From NCBI GenBank assembly GCA_944392965.1, contig CALXYM010000001.1, positions 1-64,000 of the forward strand: a stretch of 64,000 nt of DNA, given 5' to 3'. Position 1 is the stretch's first letter, and the number at the start of each line of letters is the position of its first letter. This DNA is from an uncultured Spirochaetaceae bacterium (GTDB lineage: Bacteria; Spirochaetota; Spirochaetia; Sphaerochaetales; Sphaerochaetaceae). The position numbers and the translations under genes were made by a program. The notes beneath the pieces are model-generated. The model was not told where the DNA came from. It did no database searches and was given only the letters and a program-made list of their open reading frames with translations. Positions 26,566 to 36,017 of this stretch are shown piece after piece.

Positions 26566-27551
26566 TGAGGTACTATCCTTCCTCTCTTTTAGAGAGTGCA
26601 TCTTGGTATTCCTTCAATGATACCTATGTCGAGCGGAGCAAATGGTATCTTCCCCGACTCAGTGACCCGAGCATTCTTCTGCCTTCAGAAAGTCCTGATG
26701 GAAAATGGCATCTCTTCTGTCATACATGGCTTGGGATACATCACTACGTGTCTTTCAGTGGACTCAACTGGGAGGATACGGGTAAGGTCCTTTTTCTGCG
26801 CTCTCATTCTCCTTTCATCTATAGGGAAGGGGGAAGATATTATATGCTCTTTGAGCGTCATAGTCTTAATAAGAAGGAGAAGGATGTCACCAAGAATGCC
26901 AGCAGGATATTCATCTCATCCTCTGATGATCTTTTTTCCTGGTCAGAGGAGAAGGTGATACTCGATTCTACGAGAATTTCTGCCTCCTCATACAGAATGG
27001 GACCATGTAGGGTATCGCGTCCACAGCTGATCTCTTGGCAGGGGAAGTTCATCCTCTATTTCGGAGCTGGAGAAGGAAGGATGTTCGATACTCATCAGAA
27101 GACCTCTGTCCGTTTCATGTATGCTGAATCAGACTTCCTCGAAGGTCCGTATAAGGTCCGTAACAAGCCCGTTCTTGAGATAGAACCGGATGGAGAGTAC
27201 AGGAGTCTTGCCGCTGGTTCACTCAGGGTCTATCCCTGTTCTGATGCTGTCTGTGCTATCGAGTGTGCATACGTATATGATAAGGATAATAACCGCTCCC
27301 GATCTATAATGCTGCTTTTAAAGAGTACGGACGGAATAATGTTCGAGCCTGTGAAAGTGATGCATACCCAGAGTGAAGAAGGCTTTGCAAGCAGGGCGAT
27401 AACCAGCTCGGATCTCAAATACATGGAGAGTGAGAACACCTGGTACTGTTATTACAGTGCGAATAACAGGGAAAGGTATTATCCTTTCGTCAGAGAGGCT
27501 CTTGGCCTGCTATTAGGAAGGAGCGGGGTAGAGGAGGTTTCTCATGAATAA
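26565..27551 (+). CDS. Probable beta-propeller protein, glycosidase-43/62-like
   Basis: 328 residues. Repeated motifs of the five-bladed propeller of GH43/GH62/GH130-like proteins appear: WYLPRLSDPSILLPSE, GKWHLFCHT, SHSPFIYREGGRYYMLFERH, GKFILYFGAGEG, RFMYAESDFLEGPYKV. There is no signal peptide. The catalytic triad is not certain, so it may be a cytoplasmic hydrolase, a phosphorylase-like enzyme or an inactive propeller. It is coupled to the small membrane protein and to the acetyltransferase. Confidence 0.55.
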   Translation: MRYYPSSLLESASWYSFNDTYVERSKWYLPRLSDPSILLPSESPDGKWHLFCHTWLGIHHYVSFSGLNWEDTGKVLFLRSHSPFIYREGGRYYMLFERHSLNKKEKDVTKNASRIFISSSDDLFSWSEEKVILDSTRISASSYRMGPCRVSRPQLISWQGKFILYFGAGEGRMFDTHQKTSVRFMYAESDFLEGPYKVRNKPVLEIEPDGEYRSLAAGSLRVYPCSDAVCAIECAYVYDKDNNRSRSIMLLLKSTDGIMFEPVKVMHTQSEEGFASRAITSSDLKYMESENTWYCYYSANNRERYYPFVREALGLLLGRSGVEEVSHE

Positions 27552-28035
27552 TGTTGATACTCTGTCGTTTAGAAGTGCCAAGTCCTCAGATGCAGCTCTC
27601 ATACTTACTTTCATCAAAGAACTAGCTGAATATGAGAAAATGTCTGATAAGGTGGAGGCAAGCAAAGAAGATATTGAGAAGAATGTGTTTGAGAAAGAGT
27701 ATGCCAAGGTCCTGTTTCCTCTTTTAAACGGCAAGGAGATAGGATTTGCCTTGTTTTTCTTCAATTATTCTACATGGCTGGGAAAACCTGGCCTTTATAT
27801 AGAAGACCTGTATATCCGTCCCGAGTACAGGCACAGAGGATATGGAAAAAGGACGATGAAAGAGCTCTCTCGTATCGCTCTTGAGAATGGATGTGGAAGG
27901 CTGGAGTGGTGGTGTCTGGATGAAAATACCCCGGCTGTTGCCTTCTATGAGGAAGGTCTTAAAGCCGAGGCGATGAGAGATTGGACCACATTCCGTCTGG
28001 AGAAGGATTCTATAAAGAATCTTCTCAAGACCTGA
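27544..28035 (+). CDS. GNAT acetyltransferase, spermidine/spermine acetyltransferase-like
   Basis: 163 residues. GNAT fold with GLYIEDLYIRPEYRHRGYGK (strands 4-5 and the acetyl-CoA loop R/Q-x-x-G-x-G/A as RHRGYGK) and RLEWWCLDENTPAVAFYEE. This layout is close to the SSAT/thialysine acetyltransferase subgroup. The substrate, probably a polyamine or amine, is inferred. It overlaps the preceding gene by 8 bases. Confidence 0.85.
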   Translation: MNNVDTLSFRSAKSSDAALILTFIKELAEYEKMSDKVEASKEDIEKNVFEKEYAKVLFPLLNGKEIGFALFFFNYSTWLGKPGLYIEDLYIRPEYRHRGYGKRTMKELSRIALENGCGRLEWWCLDENTPAVAFYEEGLKAEAMRDWTTFRLEKDSIKNLLKT

Positions 28036-28043
28036 TCCTTATA

Positions 28044-29357
28044 TTACTCCATGTCCAGGAATGCGAGATAGCACTGCTTCGCAGTCTCGATGTCGAATGT
28101 GGATGTGATTTCAAACGGTGCATGCATGCTCAATACCGACACGCCGGAGTCTATCACGCTCATTCCGTACCATGCGGCGAACTTAGCAATCGTTCCACCT
28201 CCACCTACATCAACTTTAGCCATATCAGCCATCTGGAATGCGACTTTATTATCATCCATGGCTTTTCTCAGTTTTGCGATGTATTCTGCATTCGCATCAC
28301 TTGCCCCGCTCTTTCCCCGGGATCCAGTGTATTTGTTGAATACGATACCTCCTCCGAGTTTCGAGGAGTTTGCCTCGTCATACAGATCCATGTTGAGAGG
28401 GTCCAATGCACTGTTCACATCGCTTGAGAGCATGTAGGAGTTTTTCAGAGTCCTGCGTATCCTTGTCATCTCATCACATCCTCCGAATCTGGTAAGAACT
28501 TCTGAAAGCGCGTTCTCGAGAAGAAGGCTGTCCATGCCGGTTGCTCCAACAGAACCTATCTCCTCCTTGTCTACGAGAATACAGCAGCATGTTCTTTTTG
28601 CTTTCTTATGCTCCAGTACAGCCTCTAAACTCGTGTATGCACACACCCTGTCATCCTGTCCATAGCCAATAATCATGTCCTTTCTCAGTCCGAGGTATTT
28701 CGCTCTTCCTGCAGGTACTACCTCCAGCTCCGCAGAGAGGAAATCATCCTCACTTATTCCGTATTTTTCTTTAAGTACGGAGAGAACGGCATTTTTGCCT
28801 GCATCCTTCTCCTCTTCTCTGTTAAGTCCGATCACGAGATCCAGACTCTCTCCTGGAATGAACTCACTTGCACTTTTTTTCATCTGTTCCTGTGCGATAT
28901 GCGGTAGGATGTCAGAGATGGCGAATGTGTAGTCATCATCCTCTTCTCCCATTCTTACTTCCACCACCTCGCCGTTCTTTTTTGCAATGACCCCGTGTAT
29001 TGCAAGGGGCATCGTCACCCACTGGTATTTCTTTATTCCCCCATAGTAATGCGTATTGAGATATACGATGCCGTTCTTCTCGTAAAGCGGTTTCATCTTA
29101 AGATCCAGCCTTGGAGAGTCTATATGTGCACAGAGGATGTTCATGCCCTCTTCTATGGGATTCGTTCCTATCTCAAAAAGCACGATCGCTTTCCCATATA
29201 CGGTCGTATATACCTTGTCTGCCGCAGTAAGGGTCTCAAACTCCTCGATGTTCCTGTATCCGGCTTTTTCTGCCATGCGTATAGCGCTTTTAACGCACTC
29301 ACGTTCTGTTTTATTTTCAGAAATGAATTTGATATAGTTCTTTACAGTATCAGACAT
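28044..29357 (-). CDS. apeA: M18-family aminopeptidase
   Basis: 437 residues. Zinc ligands of M18 peptidases are visible: His in LCAHIDSPRLDLK, Asp in GYGQDDRVCAYTS, Glu-Glu in LVDKEEIGSVGATGM, Asp in MLSSDVNSALDP, and His near the end in SMHAPFEI. A cytosolic enzyme that removes N-terminal residues, often acidic or hydrophobic. It is convergent with the acetyltransferase. The symbol follows spirochaete and clostridial usage and is not critical. Confidence 0.92.
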   Translation of the reverse strand: MSDTVKNYIKFISENKTERECVKSAIRMAEKAGYRNIEEFETLTAADKVYTTVYGKAIVLFEIGTNPIEEGMNILCAHIDSPRLDLKMKPLYEKNGIVYLNTHYYGGIKKYQWVTMPLAIHGVIAKKNGEVVEVRMGEEDDDYTFAISDILPHIAQEQMKKSASEFIPGESLDLVIGLNREEEKDAGKNAVLSVLKEKYGISEDDFLSAELEVVPAGRAKYLGLRKDMIIGYGQDDRVCAYTSLEAVLEHKKAKRTCCCILVDKEEIGSVGATGMDSLLLENALSEVLTRFGGCDEMTRIRRTLKNSYMLSSDVNSALDPLNMDLYDEANSSKLGGGIVFNKYTGSRGKSGASDANAEYIAKLRKAMDDNKVAFQMADMAKVDVGGGGTIAKFAAWYGMSVIDSGVSVLSMHAPFEITSTFDIETAKQCYLAFLDME

Positions 29358-29461
29358 TTCCAGTCCTCCTTAGATAGTTGATGATTATATTGTATTTCCA
29401 TAACTCTTAATAGTACGGTTTCTAGTGGAAAAACAAAGATGAATAATGTATCTTAAAATTT

Positions 29462-30304
29462 ATGTCAGAAAAAAAGAAGGGAAAAAACAACAAAATAACT
29501 AATAGGGAAGAAGCTCTTGCCGCACGGAAAGCCAGAATGAAGAAGGAGCCTGTTCTTGTAACGGTATATTTTCTTCTTCGACTCATCGTCATTGCCGTTT
29601 TGGTCTTACAGTTCTTTAATGGCAATTATTATAATGTCTTTCTATGTATACTTACCCTCATATTGTTGATGGGACCTAGTATTATAGAGCATCGCTTCAA
29701 AATAGATATCCCGAACACGCTGGAAATCATAGTCCTTATAATGATCTTCTCTGCGGAGATCCTTGGAGAGATCAACGCATACTACACGAGATATCCCGGA
29801 TGGGATACTGCGCTTCATACTCTGACTGGATTTCTTACCGCTGCGGTAGGGTTCTCGATCGTTGAGCTTATGAACCGCAGTTCTAGCAGGGTCAACCTTT
29901 CCCCGTTTTTTGTGTGTTTCTTCTCTTTCTGTTTCTCGATGACGATAGGCGCCCTCTGGGAATTCTTCGAATTTGGCATGGATTACTTCTTCCTTACTGA
30001 TATGCAGAAGGATACGATACTCCATTCGCTCCATTCGGTATCGCTGGATCCTGAGAACCATAATCAGGTAATGCATTTGTGGAATATAAGTGATGTTTCT
30101 GTGAACGGTATGTCCCTGGGGATTGGCGGCTATCTGGATATTGGATTATATGATACTATAAAAGATATGGCGGTCACTTTTGTTGGGTCCGTGACATATT
30201 CCTTTTTTGGATTCTTCTATCTTATCGGAAAATCCAAGGGATCCTTCTTGAGAAGGTTCATCCTGACGTGGAAAGATGATAAGAAGGACGAGGAGGAAAA
30301 ATGA
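29462..30304 (+). CDS. YjdF/DUF2238-like membrane protein
   Basis: 280 residues with about seven membrane segments. GWDTALHTLTGFLTAAVGFS and MTIGALWEFFEFGMDYFF are typical of the YjdF family. A 30-residue charged N-terminus precedes the membrane domain. Function unknown. Its stop overlaps the start of the barrel protein (ATGA). Confidence 0.75.
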   Translation: MSEKKKGKNNKITNREEALAARKARMKKEPVLVTVYFLLRLIVIAVLVLQFFNGNYYNVFLCILTLILLMGPSIIEHRFKIDIPNTLEIIVLIMIFSAEILGEINAYYTRYPGWDTALHTLTGFLTAAVGFSIVELMNRSSSRVNLSPFFVCFFSFCFSMTIGALWEFFEFGMDYFFLTDMQKDTILHSLHSVSLDPENHNQVMHLWNISDVSVNGMSLGIGGYLDIGLYDTIKDMAVTFVGSVTYSFFGFFYLIGKSKGSFLRRFILTWKDDKKDEEEK

Positions 30305-31164
30305 AGAGATTAGCGGGAGTATTCATATTATTTTTCACAGTATTCTCCCTTTTCAGTGCCACTACATGGACATGGTCCAGTCCGTACAGGAACACGCACG
30401 GGTTCAGATATCAGCTCAATACAGATACGGAGGATAATTGGACCTATGTAAGTTCCGATGTCACCAGTCTGACTCTTGAGAACGTTCCTGATAACACGAC
30501 ACTTTATGTACAGCTCTCCCTTGATGGCATTAACTGGAGCCCCTCAGGAGTTGCCACATACGTACCAGAGAGGAATGATGATGTGAGTACGCCACCTGCT
30601 CGGCCTACCATTACAAGTGCGGAGGATATGAGGAGAAACAGGAACTTCGAGTTTTCAATGGATATCGATCTGGGATTCGATACCTTCTACTCGGATCATC
30701 TGAACGTTGCCCCGTATCTGGGAGGTGTTCTTGATTTCAAAAACATCTATTCTCCCACCTACTGGTTCGGTCTTGGTTTGAGGGTCAGAGGGGGGGCATC
30801 CTTTACGCCGACAAACGGGAATATAATAACGGTATTCACACAGGGTAATGGTTTTGCTGACCTCGATAAAGGTATCTATCTTGATGCATCGCTTGCATTG
30901 AGCTTCATAGTTGCAGATTCCGTTGATCTTACGGTTGCCGCAGGCGGTGGGCTTACGATGCTAAATGACAGTCTGCCATCCCTCTTTTCAATCGGTTCAT
31001 ATGGTTTTGGAACCTATGTCCAGGCGGGAGCGAGTCTGGATAGATATTTTGGACAGATGTTCCATATTGGAATCTCCTATTATTTCAAACATTTCTTCTC
31101 TTCTGGCGGAGTAGACTCTTTGAATGTCCATGATATTGGTTTGCATTTAGGGCTTACCTTCTAA
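30301..31164 (+). CDS. Exported beta-barrel-like outer-membrane protein
   Basis: 287 residues. Signal peptide MKRLAGVFILFFTVFSLFSA, then an Fn3-like region (FRYQLNTDTEDNWTYVSSDV and LDGINWSPSG), a linker, and a C-terminal part rich in alternating strands that ends ...GLHLGLTF with terminal Phe, a barrel-assembly signal. It implies an outer membrane. Coupled to the YjdF-like protein and followed by a strong terminator. Confidence 0.7.
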   Translation: MKRLAGVFILFFTVFSLFSATTWTWSSPYRNTHGFRYQLNTDTEDNWTYVSSDVTSLTLENVPDNTTLYVQLSLDGINWSPSGVATYVPERNDDVSTPPARPTITSAEDMRRNRNFEFSMDIDLGFDTFYSDHLNVAPYLGGVLDFKNIYSPTYWFGLGLRVRGGASFTPTNGNIITVFTQGNGFADLDKGIYLDASLALSFIVADSVDLTVAAGGGLTMLNDSLPSLFSIGSYGFGTYVQAGASLDRYFGQMFHIGISYYFKHFFSSGGVDSLNVHDIGLHLGLTF

Positions 31165-31184
31165 AGGAGTGATTTTTTTTGAGA

Positions 31185-31207
31185 GGACGGGAAACCGTCC
31201 TTTTTTT
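31185..31207 (+). terminator. Intrinsic terminator
   Basis: Stem GGACGG/CCGTCC (31185-31190, 31195-31200), GAAA tetraloop, then TTTTTTT. It ends the operon of the barrel protein. Confidence 0.93.
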
Positions 31208-31208
31208 A

Positions 31209-31270
31209 GTCCAATACGCCGAATAAAAATCGTCCAATACGCCGAATAAAAATCGTCCAATACGCCGAAT
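31209..31270. repeat. 23-bp tandem repeat, 2.7 copies
   Basis: GTCCAATACGCCGAATAAAA plus ATC repeats exactly at 31209-31231 and 31232-31254, with a 16-base partial third copy to 31270. It lies between the terminator and the ATPase gene at 31329, about 60 bases from its start. It may be a set of operator sites for that gene or a slippage expansion. Confidence 0.95.
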
Positions 31271-31328
31271 GTTTTTTATTTTGTTGAATAATTCATTTTT
31301 ATATGTATAATTAAATTCAGAGTACCTG

Positions 31329-32618
31329 ATGGAAGATTTAACTAATTTTAATTATAAAAAAAGAATTATCGATACATATCTAGAAGAAGAGCTTGAAGGG
31401 GCAGGGGCAGTCCTTATTAGGGGTCCTAAATGGTGTGGAAAGACTACGACTGCAGAACAAGTGGCAAAAAGCGTCATCTATATGGATAAGCCTGATGAAA
31501 TTGAAAACAATATTTTGACGGCTTCCATCAATCCCTCTCTTCTTTTAGAAGGACCTGTGCCTCGCCTTATTGACGAATGGCAGGTTGCTCCCAAACTCTG
31601 GGATGCGGTTCGCTATACGGTCGATAGGCGCAAACTTGATGGTCAATTCATTTTAACAGGATCTTCTGTTCCTCTTAATTTTGATAAAACGATACATTCT
31701 GGAACAGGAAGAATAAGTCGTATAACCATGCGCCCCATGAGTCTCTGGGAAGCTGGAGAATCTTCTGGAACTGTCAGTCTTTCTAGTCTTTTTAATGGAA
31801 TAGAAAAGATTGAGGGTTATAGTGATAAGTCGATAGAAGATGTTGCTTATTACATTTGTCGTGGAGGTTGGCCGAGGTCAATCACACAATCTCCGAAAAT
31901 TGCACTGCGAAGGGCATACGAATACATAAAAGCGGTCGTGGAAGCTGATATCAGCAAGGTTGATGGAATACAGAAGAGTCCTGCACGGACACGTTTGCTT
32001 ATGCGTTCATATGCCAGACTTCAAGGTGCACAGGCTCCTTTGACAACAATCCGGGATGATATGAAATCAAATGATTCCTCTTCTCTTAGTGAAGATACGA
32101 TAGCCGTATATGTTGATGCCTTGAAGAAACTTTTTGTCATAGAGGATATGCCTGCATGGAATCCTAATTTAAGATCAAAAACAGCAATACGTACTAGCGA
32201 TACCCGCTATTTTGTCGATCCTTCGCTAGCTGCTGCTTCACTTGGAGTCGGTCCAGACGTTCTTATCAAGGATCTTAATACTATGGGGCTTCTTTTTGAA
32301 ACGATGTGTATCAGGGATCTTCGTGTATATGTTACTCCTCTTGGAGGGGAGGTTTTTCATTATCGGGATAAGACGGGGTTGGAATGCGATGCTGTCGTAT
32401 GCCTGAATGATGGTTCGTATGGACTTATTGAAATTAAATTGGGAGGCGAAAAACTAATAAAAGAGGGTGCTGAGAATCTAAAAAAACTTGCATCGAGGAT
32501 CGATACTGATGTAATGGGTACACCTTCTTTCCTTCTGGTCCTTACAGCAACAGGGAAATATGCTGTTCGAAGAGAGGATGGGGTTGCTGTTGTACCGTTA
32601 TGTTGTCTGAAAGACTAA
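31329..32618 (+). CDS. Orphan AAA ATPase, DUF4143 type
   Basis: 429 residues. Walker A LIRGPKWCGKTTTAEQ, Walker B RLIDEWQVAP (DE), FILTGSSVPLNFDKT as sensor, and a C-terminal PD-(D/E)XK-like core (GLECDAVVCLNDGSYGLIEI followed by KLGG). It differs from the ATPase at 8229 and is a separate lineage of the same broad group. Function unknown. The 23-bp repeats lie just upstream. Confidence 0.85.
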   Translation: MEDLTNFNYKKRIIDTYLEEELEGAGAVLIRGPKWCGKTTTAEQVAKSVIYMDKPDEIENNILTASINPSLLLEGPVPRLIDEWQVAPKLWDAVRYTVDRRKLDGQFILTGSSVPLNFDKTIHSGTGRISRITMRPMSLWEAGESSGTVSLSSLFNGIEKIEGYSDKSIEDVAYYICRGGWPRSITQSPKIALRRAYEYIKAVVEADISKVDGIQKSPARTRLLMRSYARLQGAQAPLTTIRDDMKSNDSSSLSEDTIAVYVDALKKLFVIEDMPAWNPNLRSKTAIRTSDTRYFVDPSLAAASLGVGPDVLIKDLNTMGLLFETMCIRDLRVYVTPLGGEVFHYRDKTGLECDAVVCLNDGSYGLIEIKLGGEKLIKEGAENLKKLASRIDTDVMGTPSFLLVLTATGKYAVRREDGVAVVPLCCLKD

Positions 32619-32652
32619 AAAGAGGACTGTTGCCAGTCCCCTTATCTGTGAT

Positions 32653-33804
32653 TTAAAAAAGTTTTTTTAGATCTTCTATGAAGCTATCATCGACCTTTTC
32701 CCATGTGTAGTCTTCTATGCCGAAGTGTCCGTATTTTGCGGTTCTCAGGTACTGCGGTTTTTTCAGTTCAAAGCGATTGATGATCGAATCGGGGCGCAGA
32801 TCGTAATGCTTTTCAACGACCTTGAGGATCTTATCCTCATCTACCTTTCCTGTTCCGAACGTATCCAGCTCAAGTGATACCGGCTTTGCAACTCCGATGG
32901 CGTATGCAACCTGCAGCTCCGCCTCTTTCGCAATTCCGCTTCTGACTATGGATTTCGCAATGTTGCGCAATGCATAGGCCGCACTCCTATCTACTTTCGA
33001 AGGATCCTTGCCGGAGAAGGCGCCTCCTCCATGGTGTGCCTTGCTTCCGTAGGTATCCACTATGAGTTTCCTTCCTGTGAGCCCTGTATCCGCAGCAGGT
33101 CCGCCGAATACAAAGCGTCCTGTCGGGTTGATGTAGAACTTCGTATTTTCATCAATAAGTTCTTTTGGCAGTGTCGCGAGAATCACCTTCTCCTTGATAT
33201 CTGACCTGAGCTGTTCCATGCTCACGTTCTCATCATGCTGTGCAGAGACTACCACGGCCTCAATCCTCGTGACAGTCCTTCCGTCATATTCGACCGTGAC
33301 CTGGCTCTTGCCGTCCGGCCTCAAATAGCTTAGTTCTCCTGATTCCCTCTTTTCGGTAAGTGCATAGGTCAGTTTTCTTGCAAGCATGAGTGCCAGTGGC
33401 ATCTCCTCTGGGCTTTCATCGATCGCATAACCGAACATTATACCCTGATCGCCTGCGCCGCTTGAGTCCTTCTCATCGTAAGAGGAATCAACACCCATGG
33501 AAATATCCGGACTCTGTTTGTGTATGGTTGAGGTGATCTCGCATTTGTCTGTGAATCCAAGTGCTTCATCGGTATATCCGATTTCCCTTATGACTTCTCT
33601 TGCTATCGCCTTATAATCAACAGTTGCCTTGCTCGTAATCTCTCCCATGATATGGACGCGTCCAGGCTCTGCGGTCACTTCACAGGCTACACGGGAATCG
33701 GGATCTTCTTTTAGGAGGGCATCTAGAATCGCATCGGCGATCTGGTCACATACTTTATCTGGATGGCCTTTTGAGACCGATTCTGATGTAAATAGTTTTT
33801 TCAT
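32653..33804 (-). CDS. metK: S-adenosylmethionine synthetase
   Basis: 383 residues from the ATG at 33804 (AAGGA ahead). Makes SAM from methionine and ATP. Signatures FTSESVSKGHPDKVCDQIAD, GDQGIMFGYA and GGGAFSGKDPSKVDRSAAY are all present. The longer frame adds 18 residues unlike the family. I see no SAM riboswitch-like structure ahead of it. Transcribed alone, divergent from threonine dehydratase. Confidence 0.97.
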   Translation of the reverse strand: MKKLFTSESVSKGHPDKVCDQIADAILDALLKEDPDSRVACEVTAEPGRVHIMGEITSKATVDYKAIAREVIREIGYTDEALGFTDKCEITSTIHKQSPDISMGVDSSYDEKDSSGAGDQGIMFGYAIDESPEEMPLALMLARKLTYALTEKRESGELSYLRPDGKSQVTVEYDGRTVTRIEAVVVSAQHDENVSMEQLRSDIKEKVILATLPKELIDENTKFYINPTGRFVFGGPAADTGLTGRKLIVDTYGSKAHHGGGAFSGKDPSKVDRSAAYALRNIAKSIVRSGIAKEAELQVAYAIGVAKPVSLELDTFGTGKVDEDKILKVVEKHYDLRPDSIINRFELKKPQYLRTAKYGHFGIEDYTWEKVDDSFIEDLKKLF

Positions 33805-33951
33805 ACTTTTTTCCTTATCGATAAGAAAATACTCTATTCCATGACAAAAAGCAAACACATTGTTTTTTCATGAGACAAAAGCTGTTCCTGTGTACAAAAA
33901 AGGGATTGTACGTTGATTGATTATCTTAATTCATGGGAGTATTATTTTCCT

Positions 33952-35157
33952 ATGCTTACATTGGATACTGTTTACCAGGCCGCGTTCACTCTCAAACAGG
34001 TGGCGCGTTGTACGGATTTAATCAGGGCACCTAAGATGTTCCCTGATAGCGAAGTATATTTAAAGACAGAGAACCTGCAGGTGACGGGTTCATTCAAGCT
34101 CCGTGGTGCTTATTATAAGATGAGCCGCTTAACTGAGGAGCAGAAGAAAAAGGGTGTTGTGGCTTGCAGTGCGGGAAATCATGCCCAGGGAGTTGCACTT
34201 GCAGCATCCCGTCTGGGAATAGAGGCAATAATCTGCATCCCCGAAGGTGCACCGATTTCCAAGGTTGAGGCTACGCGGAGTCTTGGGGCTACGGTTGAAC
34301 TTGTGAAAGGTGTATATGATGATGCCTATGTCAGGGCACATCAGATCTGTGAGGAAACCGGGCGTACGATGATCCATCCTTTTGATGATGAGGATGTGAT
34401 AGCAGGACAGGGGACTCTTGGACTTGAGATACTTGATCAGCTTCCTGATGTCGATGTTGTAATCGTTCCTGTCGGAGGCGGCGGCCTCATCTCCGGTGTC
34501 GCTTATGTTCTGAAAATGCTGCGGCCAGAGTTGAAGGTCTATGGTGTCCAGGCTGCAGGAGCACCGAGTATGGTCTACTCCCTTGAGCATCATAAGATTG
34601 AAACACTTGCCAGCGTTTCGACCGTATCTGATGGCATTGCCGTGAAGTGTCCGGGAGAATTGACTTATAAATATGTGGAGCAATATGTCGATAAGGTTGT
34701 AACCGTTACCGATGATGAGGTGGCATGTGCGATTCTTGATCTGATGGAGAAGCAGAAACTTGTCGCCGAAGGGGCAGGAGCTGTCGCTGTCGCAGCTGCC
34801 ATGTTCAATAAGGTGGATATAAAGGGTAAGAAAACAGTCTGTCTCGTTTCTGGAGGAAATATCGACGTAACCATCCTCTCTCGAGTCATAAACAGGGCCC
34901 TTTTAAGAGAGGGCAGATATGCGGATTTCACAATCGCTCTCCAGGATAAGCCGGGGCAGCTCGCAGAGATTTCCTCCATCGTGGCAAGGCATGGTGCGAA
35001 CGTGGTCGGGGTATTCCATGAGAAAGGTGGAAGTGGGACTGATCTCAATTCCTGTACGCTTCGTCTTACCATAGAAACGAGGGATCATAAGCATGTTACT
35101 GAGATCAAGGATGCCGTCAAGGCTGCGGGCTATCAGATTATAGCGGAGCTTGAATAG
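33952..35157 (+). CDS. ilvA: Threonine ammonia-lyase with ACT domain
   Basis: 401 residues from the ATG at 33952. A PLP enzyme that deaminates threonine to 2-oxobutyrate. The PLP lysine lies in ENLQVTGSFKLRGAYYK; CSAGNHAQGVALAA and VPVGGGGLISGVA bind the cofactor. An ACT-like domain follows from about residue 325 (FTIALQDKPGQLAEISSIVA). The size and single ACT domain fit the TdcB/IlvA short form, so a biosynthetic or catabolic role cannot be fixed. An upstream TTG at 33913 is less likely. Its stop overlaps the next start (TAGTG). Confidence 0.9.
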   Translation: MLTLDTVYQAAFTLKQVARCTDLIRAPKMFPDSEVYLKTENLQVTGSFKLRGAYYKMSRLTEEQKKKGVVACSAGNHAQGVALAASRLGIEAIICIPEGAPISKVEATRSLGATVELVKGVYDDAYVRAHQICEETGRTMIHPFDDEDVIAGQGTLGLEILDQLPDVDVVIVPVGGGGLISGVAYVLKMLRPELKVYGVQAAGAPSMVYSLEHHKIETLASVSTVSDGIAVKCPGELTYKYVEQYVDKVVTVTDDEVACAILDLMEKQKLVAEGAGAVAVAAAMFNKVDIKGKKTVCLVSGGNIDVTILSRVINRALLREGRYADFTIALQDKPGQLAEISSIVARHGANVVGVFHEKGGSGTDLNSCTLRLTIETRDHKHVTEIKDAVKAAGYQIIAELE

Positions 35158-36017
35158 TGGGAAAGTATTTCTTTTTCGATGTGGATGGTACCCTTCTTCC
35201 TTTCGGAAAACCCATGCCGGATAGTGCGGTCTATGCGATAAAGGCCGCTCAGGCCTTGGGGTCAAGATGTTTTATCGCAACTGGCCGCAGCAAGGCGGAA
35301 CTTCCGAGATTTGAGCGTCTGGAGTTCGATGGTTATATCTGTTCGGCAGGAGCTACGATAGAGATTGATGGAGAGCGCATATACAGTGCACATATTGAGC
35401 GTCCCCTTTTCAACGATTTATTTAATTATCTTAGTAAGAGGGGATTTTATGTCCTGACTCAGACGGATAGCGCGACTTACTTGACGCAGGAAGCAGGAGA
35501 TATGTTTAAAAGGCAGCTCATGATTCATATCGGACGTGTCGTGGAGCTCAATGGTCTTGTAATCTCCTCATCTGTTCCTGAAAATGAAGATGTGAAAAAG
35601 CTGCTTATCCTCTCTTCCCGTGACAGCCTTAGTGTAAGAAGTGTGATAAAAGATCTTGATCCATCTTTCACTCTTGTGAACAACACCGTGGGGCTTCCAG
35701 AGGATCTGATGGCGGAAATTGTTCTCAGTGACATAAGTAAGGCTACGGGAATTGAGAAGGTTCTTTCTTACTATGGTGCATCAAGAGAGGATTCCGTTGC
35801 AATCGGGGATGGCTCAAATGATATCGAGATGGTAGAATATGCTAATATAGGTATTGCTATGGGTAATGCAAGTGCCGACCTGATCGCGGTTGCTGATTAT
35901 GTCACCACGGATATCGAGAAGGACGGTATAAAGAACGCCATATTCTATGCACTTCAAGGGGGCAATAATGGACGAGGTGAGGAAGAAGGTAGAGTACAGG
36001 AGTTCGCTAAGAAGTAA
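35157..36017 (+). CDS. HAD-superfamily (Cof-type) phosphatase
   Basis: 286 residues starting with GTG at 35157 inside the previous stop. HAD motif I FFFDVDGTLLPFGKPM, motif II-like IATGRSK, and motif IV AIGDGSNDIEMVEYANIGIA. Cof-type enzymes dephosphorylate sugar phosphates, FMN or pyridoxal phosphate. The last 17 residues are encoded within the start of the TetR gene, so the C-terminus is overprinted. Confidence 0.9.
   Translation: MGKYFFFDVDGTLLPFGKPMPDSAVYAIKAAQALGSRCFIATGRSKAELPRFERLEFDGYICSAGATIEIDGERIYSAHIERPLFNDLFNYLSKRGFYVLTQTDSATYLTQEAGDMFKRQLMIHIGRVVELNGLVISSSVPENEDVKKLLILSSRDSLSVRSVIKDLDPSFTLVNNTVGLPEDLMAEIVLSDISKATGIEKVLSYYGASREDSVAIGDGSNDIEMVEYANIGIAMGNASADLIAVADYVTTDIEKDGIKNAIFYALQGGNNGRGEEEGRVQEFAKK

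Noticed and set aside
33805-33951. SAM riboswitch ahead of metK
   Set aside because: No conserved long-stem or T-box/SAM-type structure with terminator is visible between metK and ilvA.
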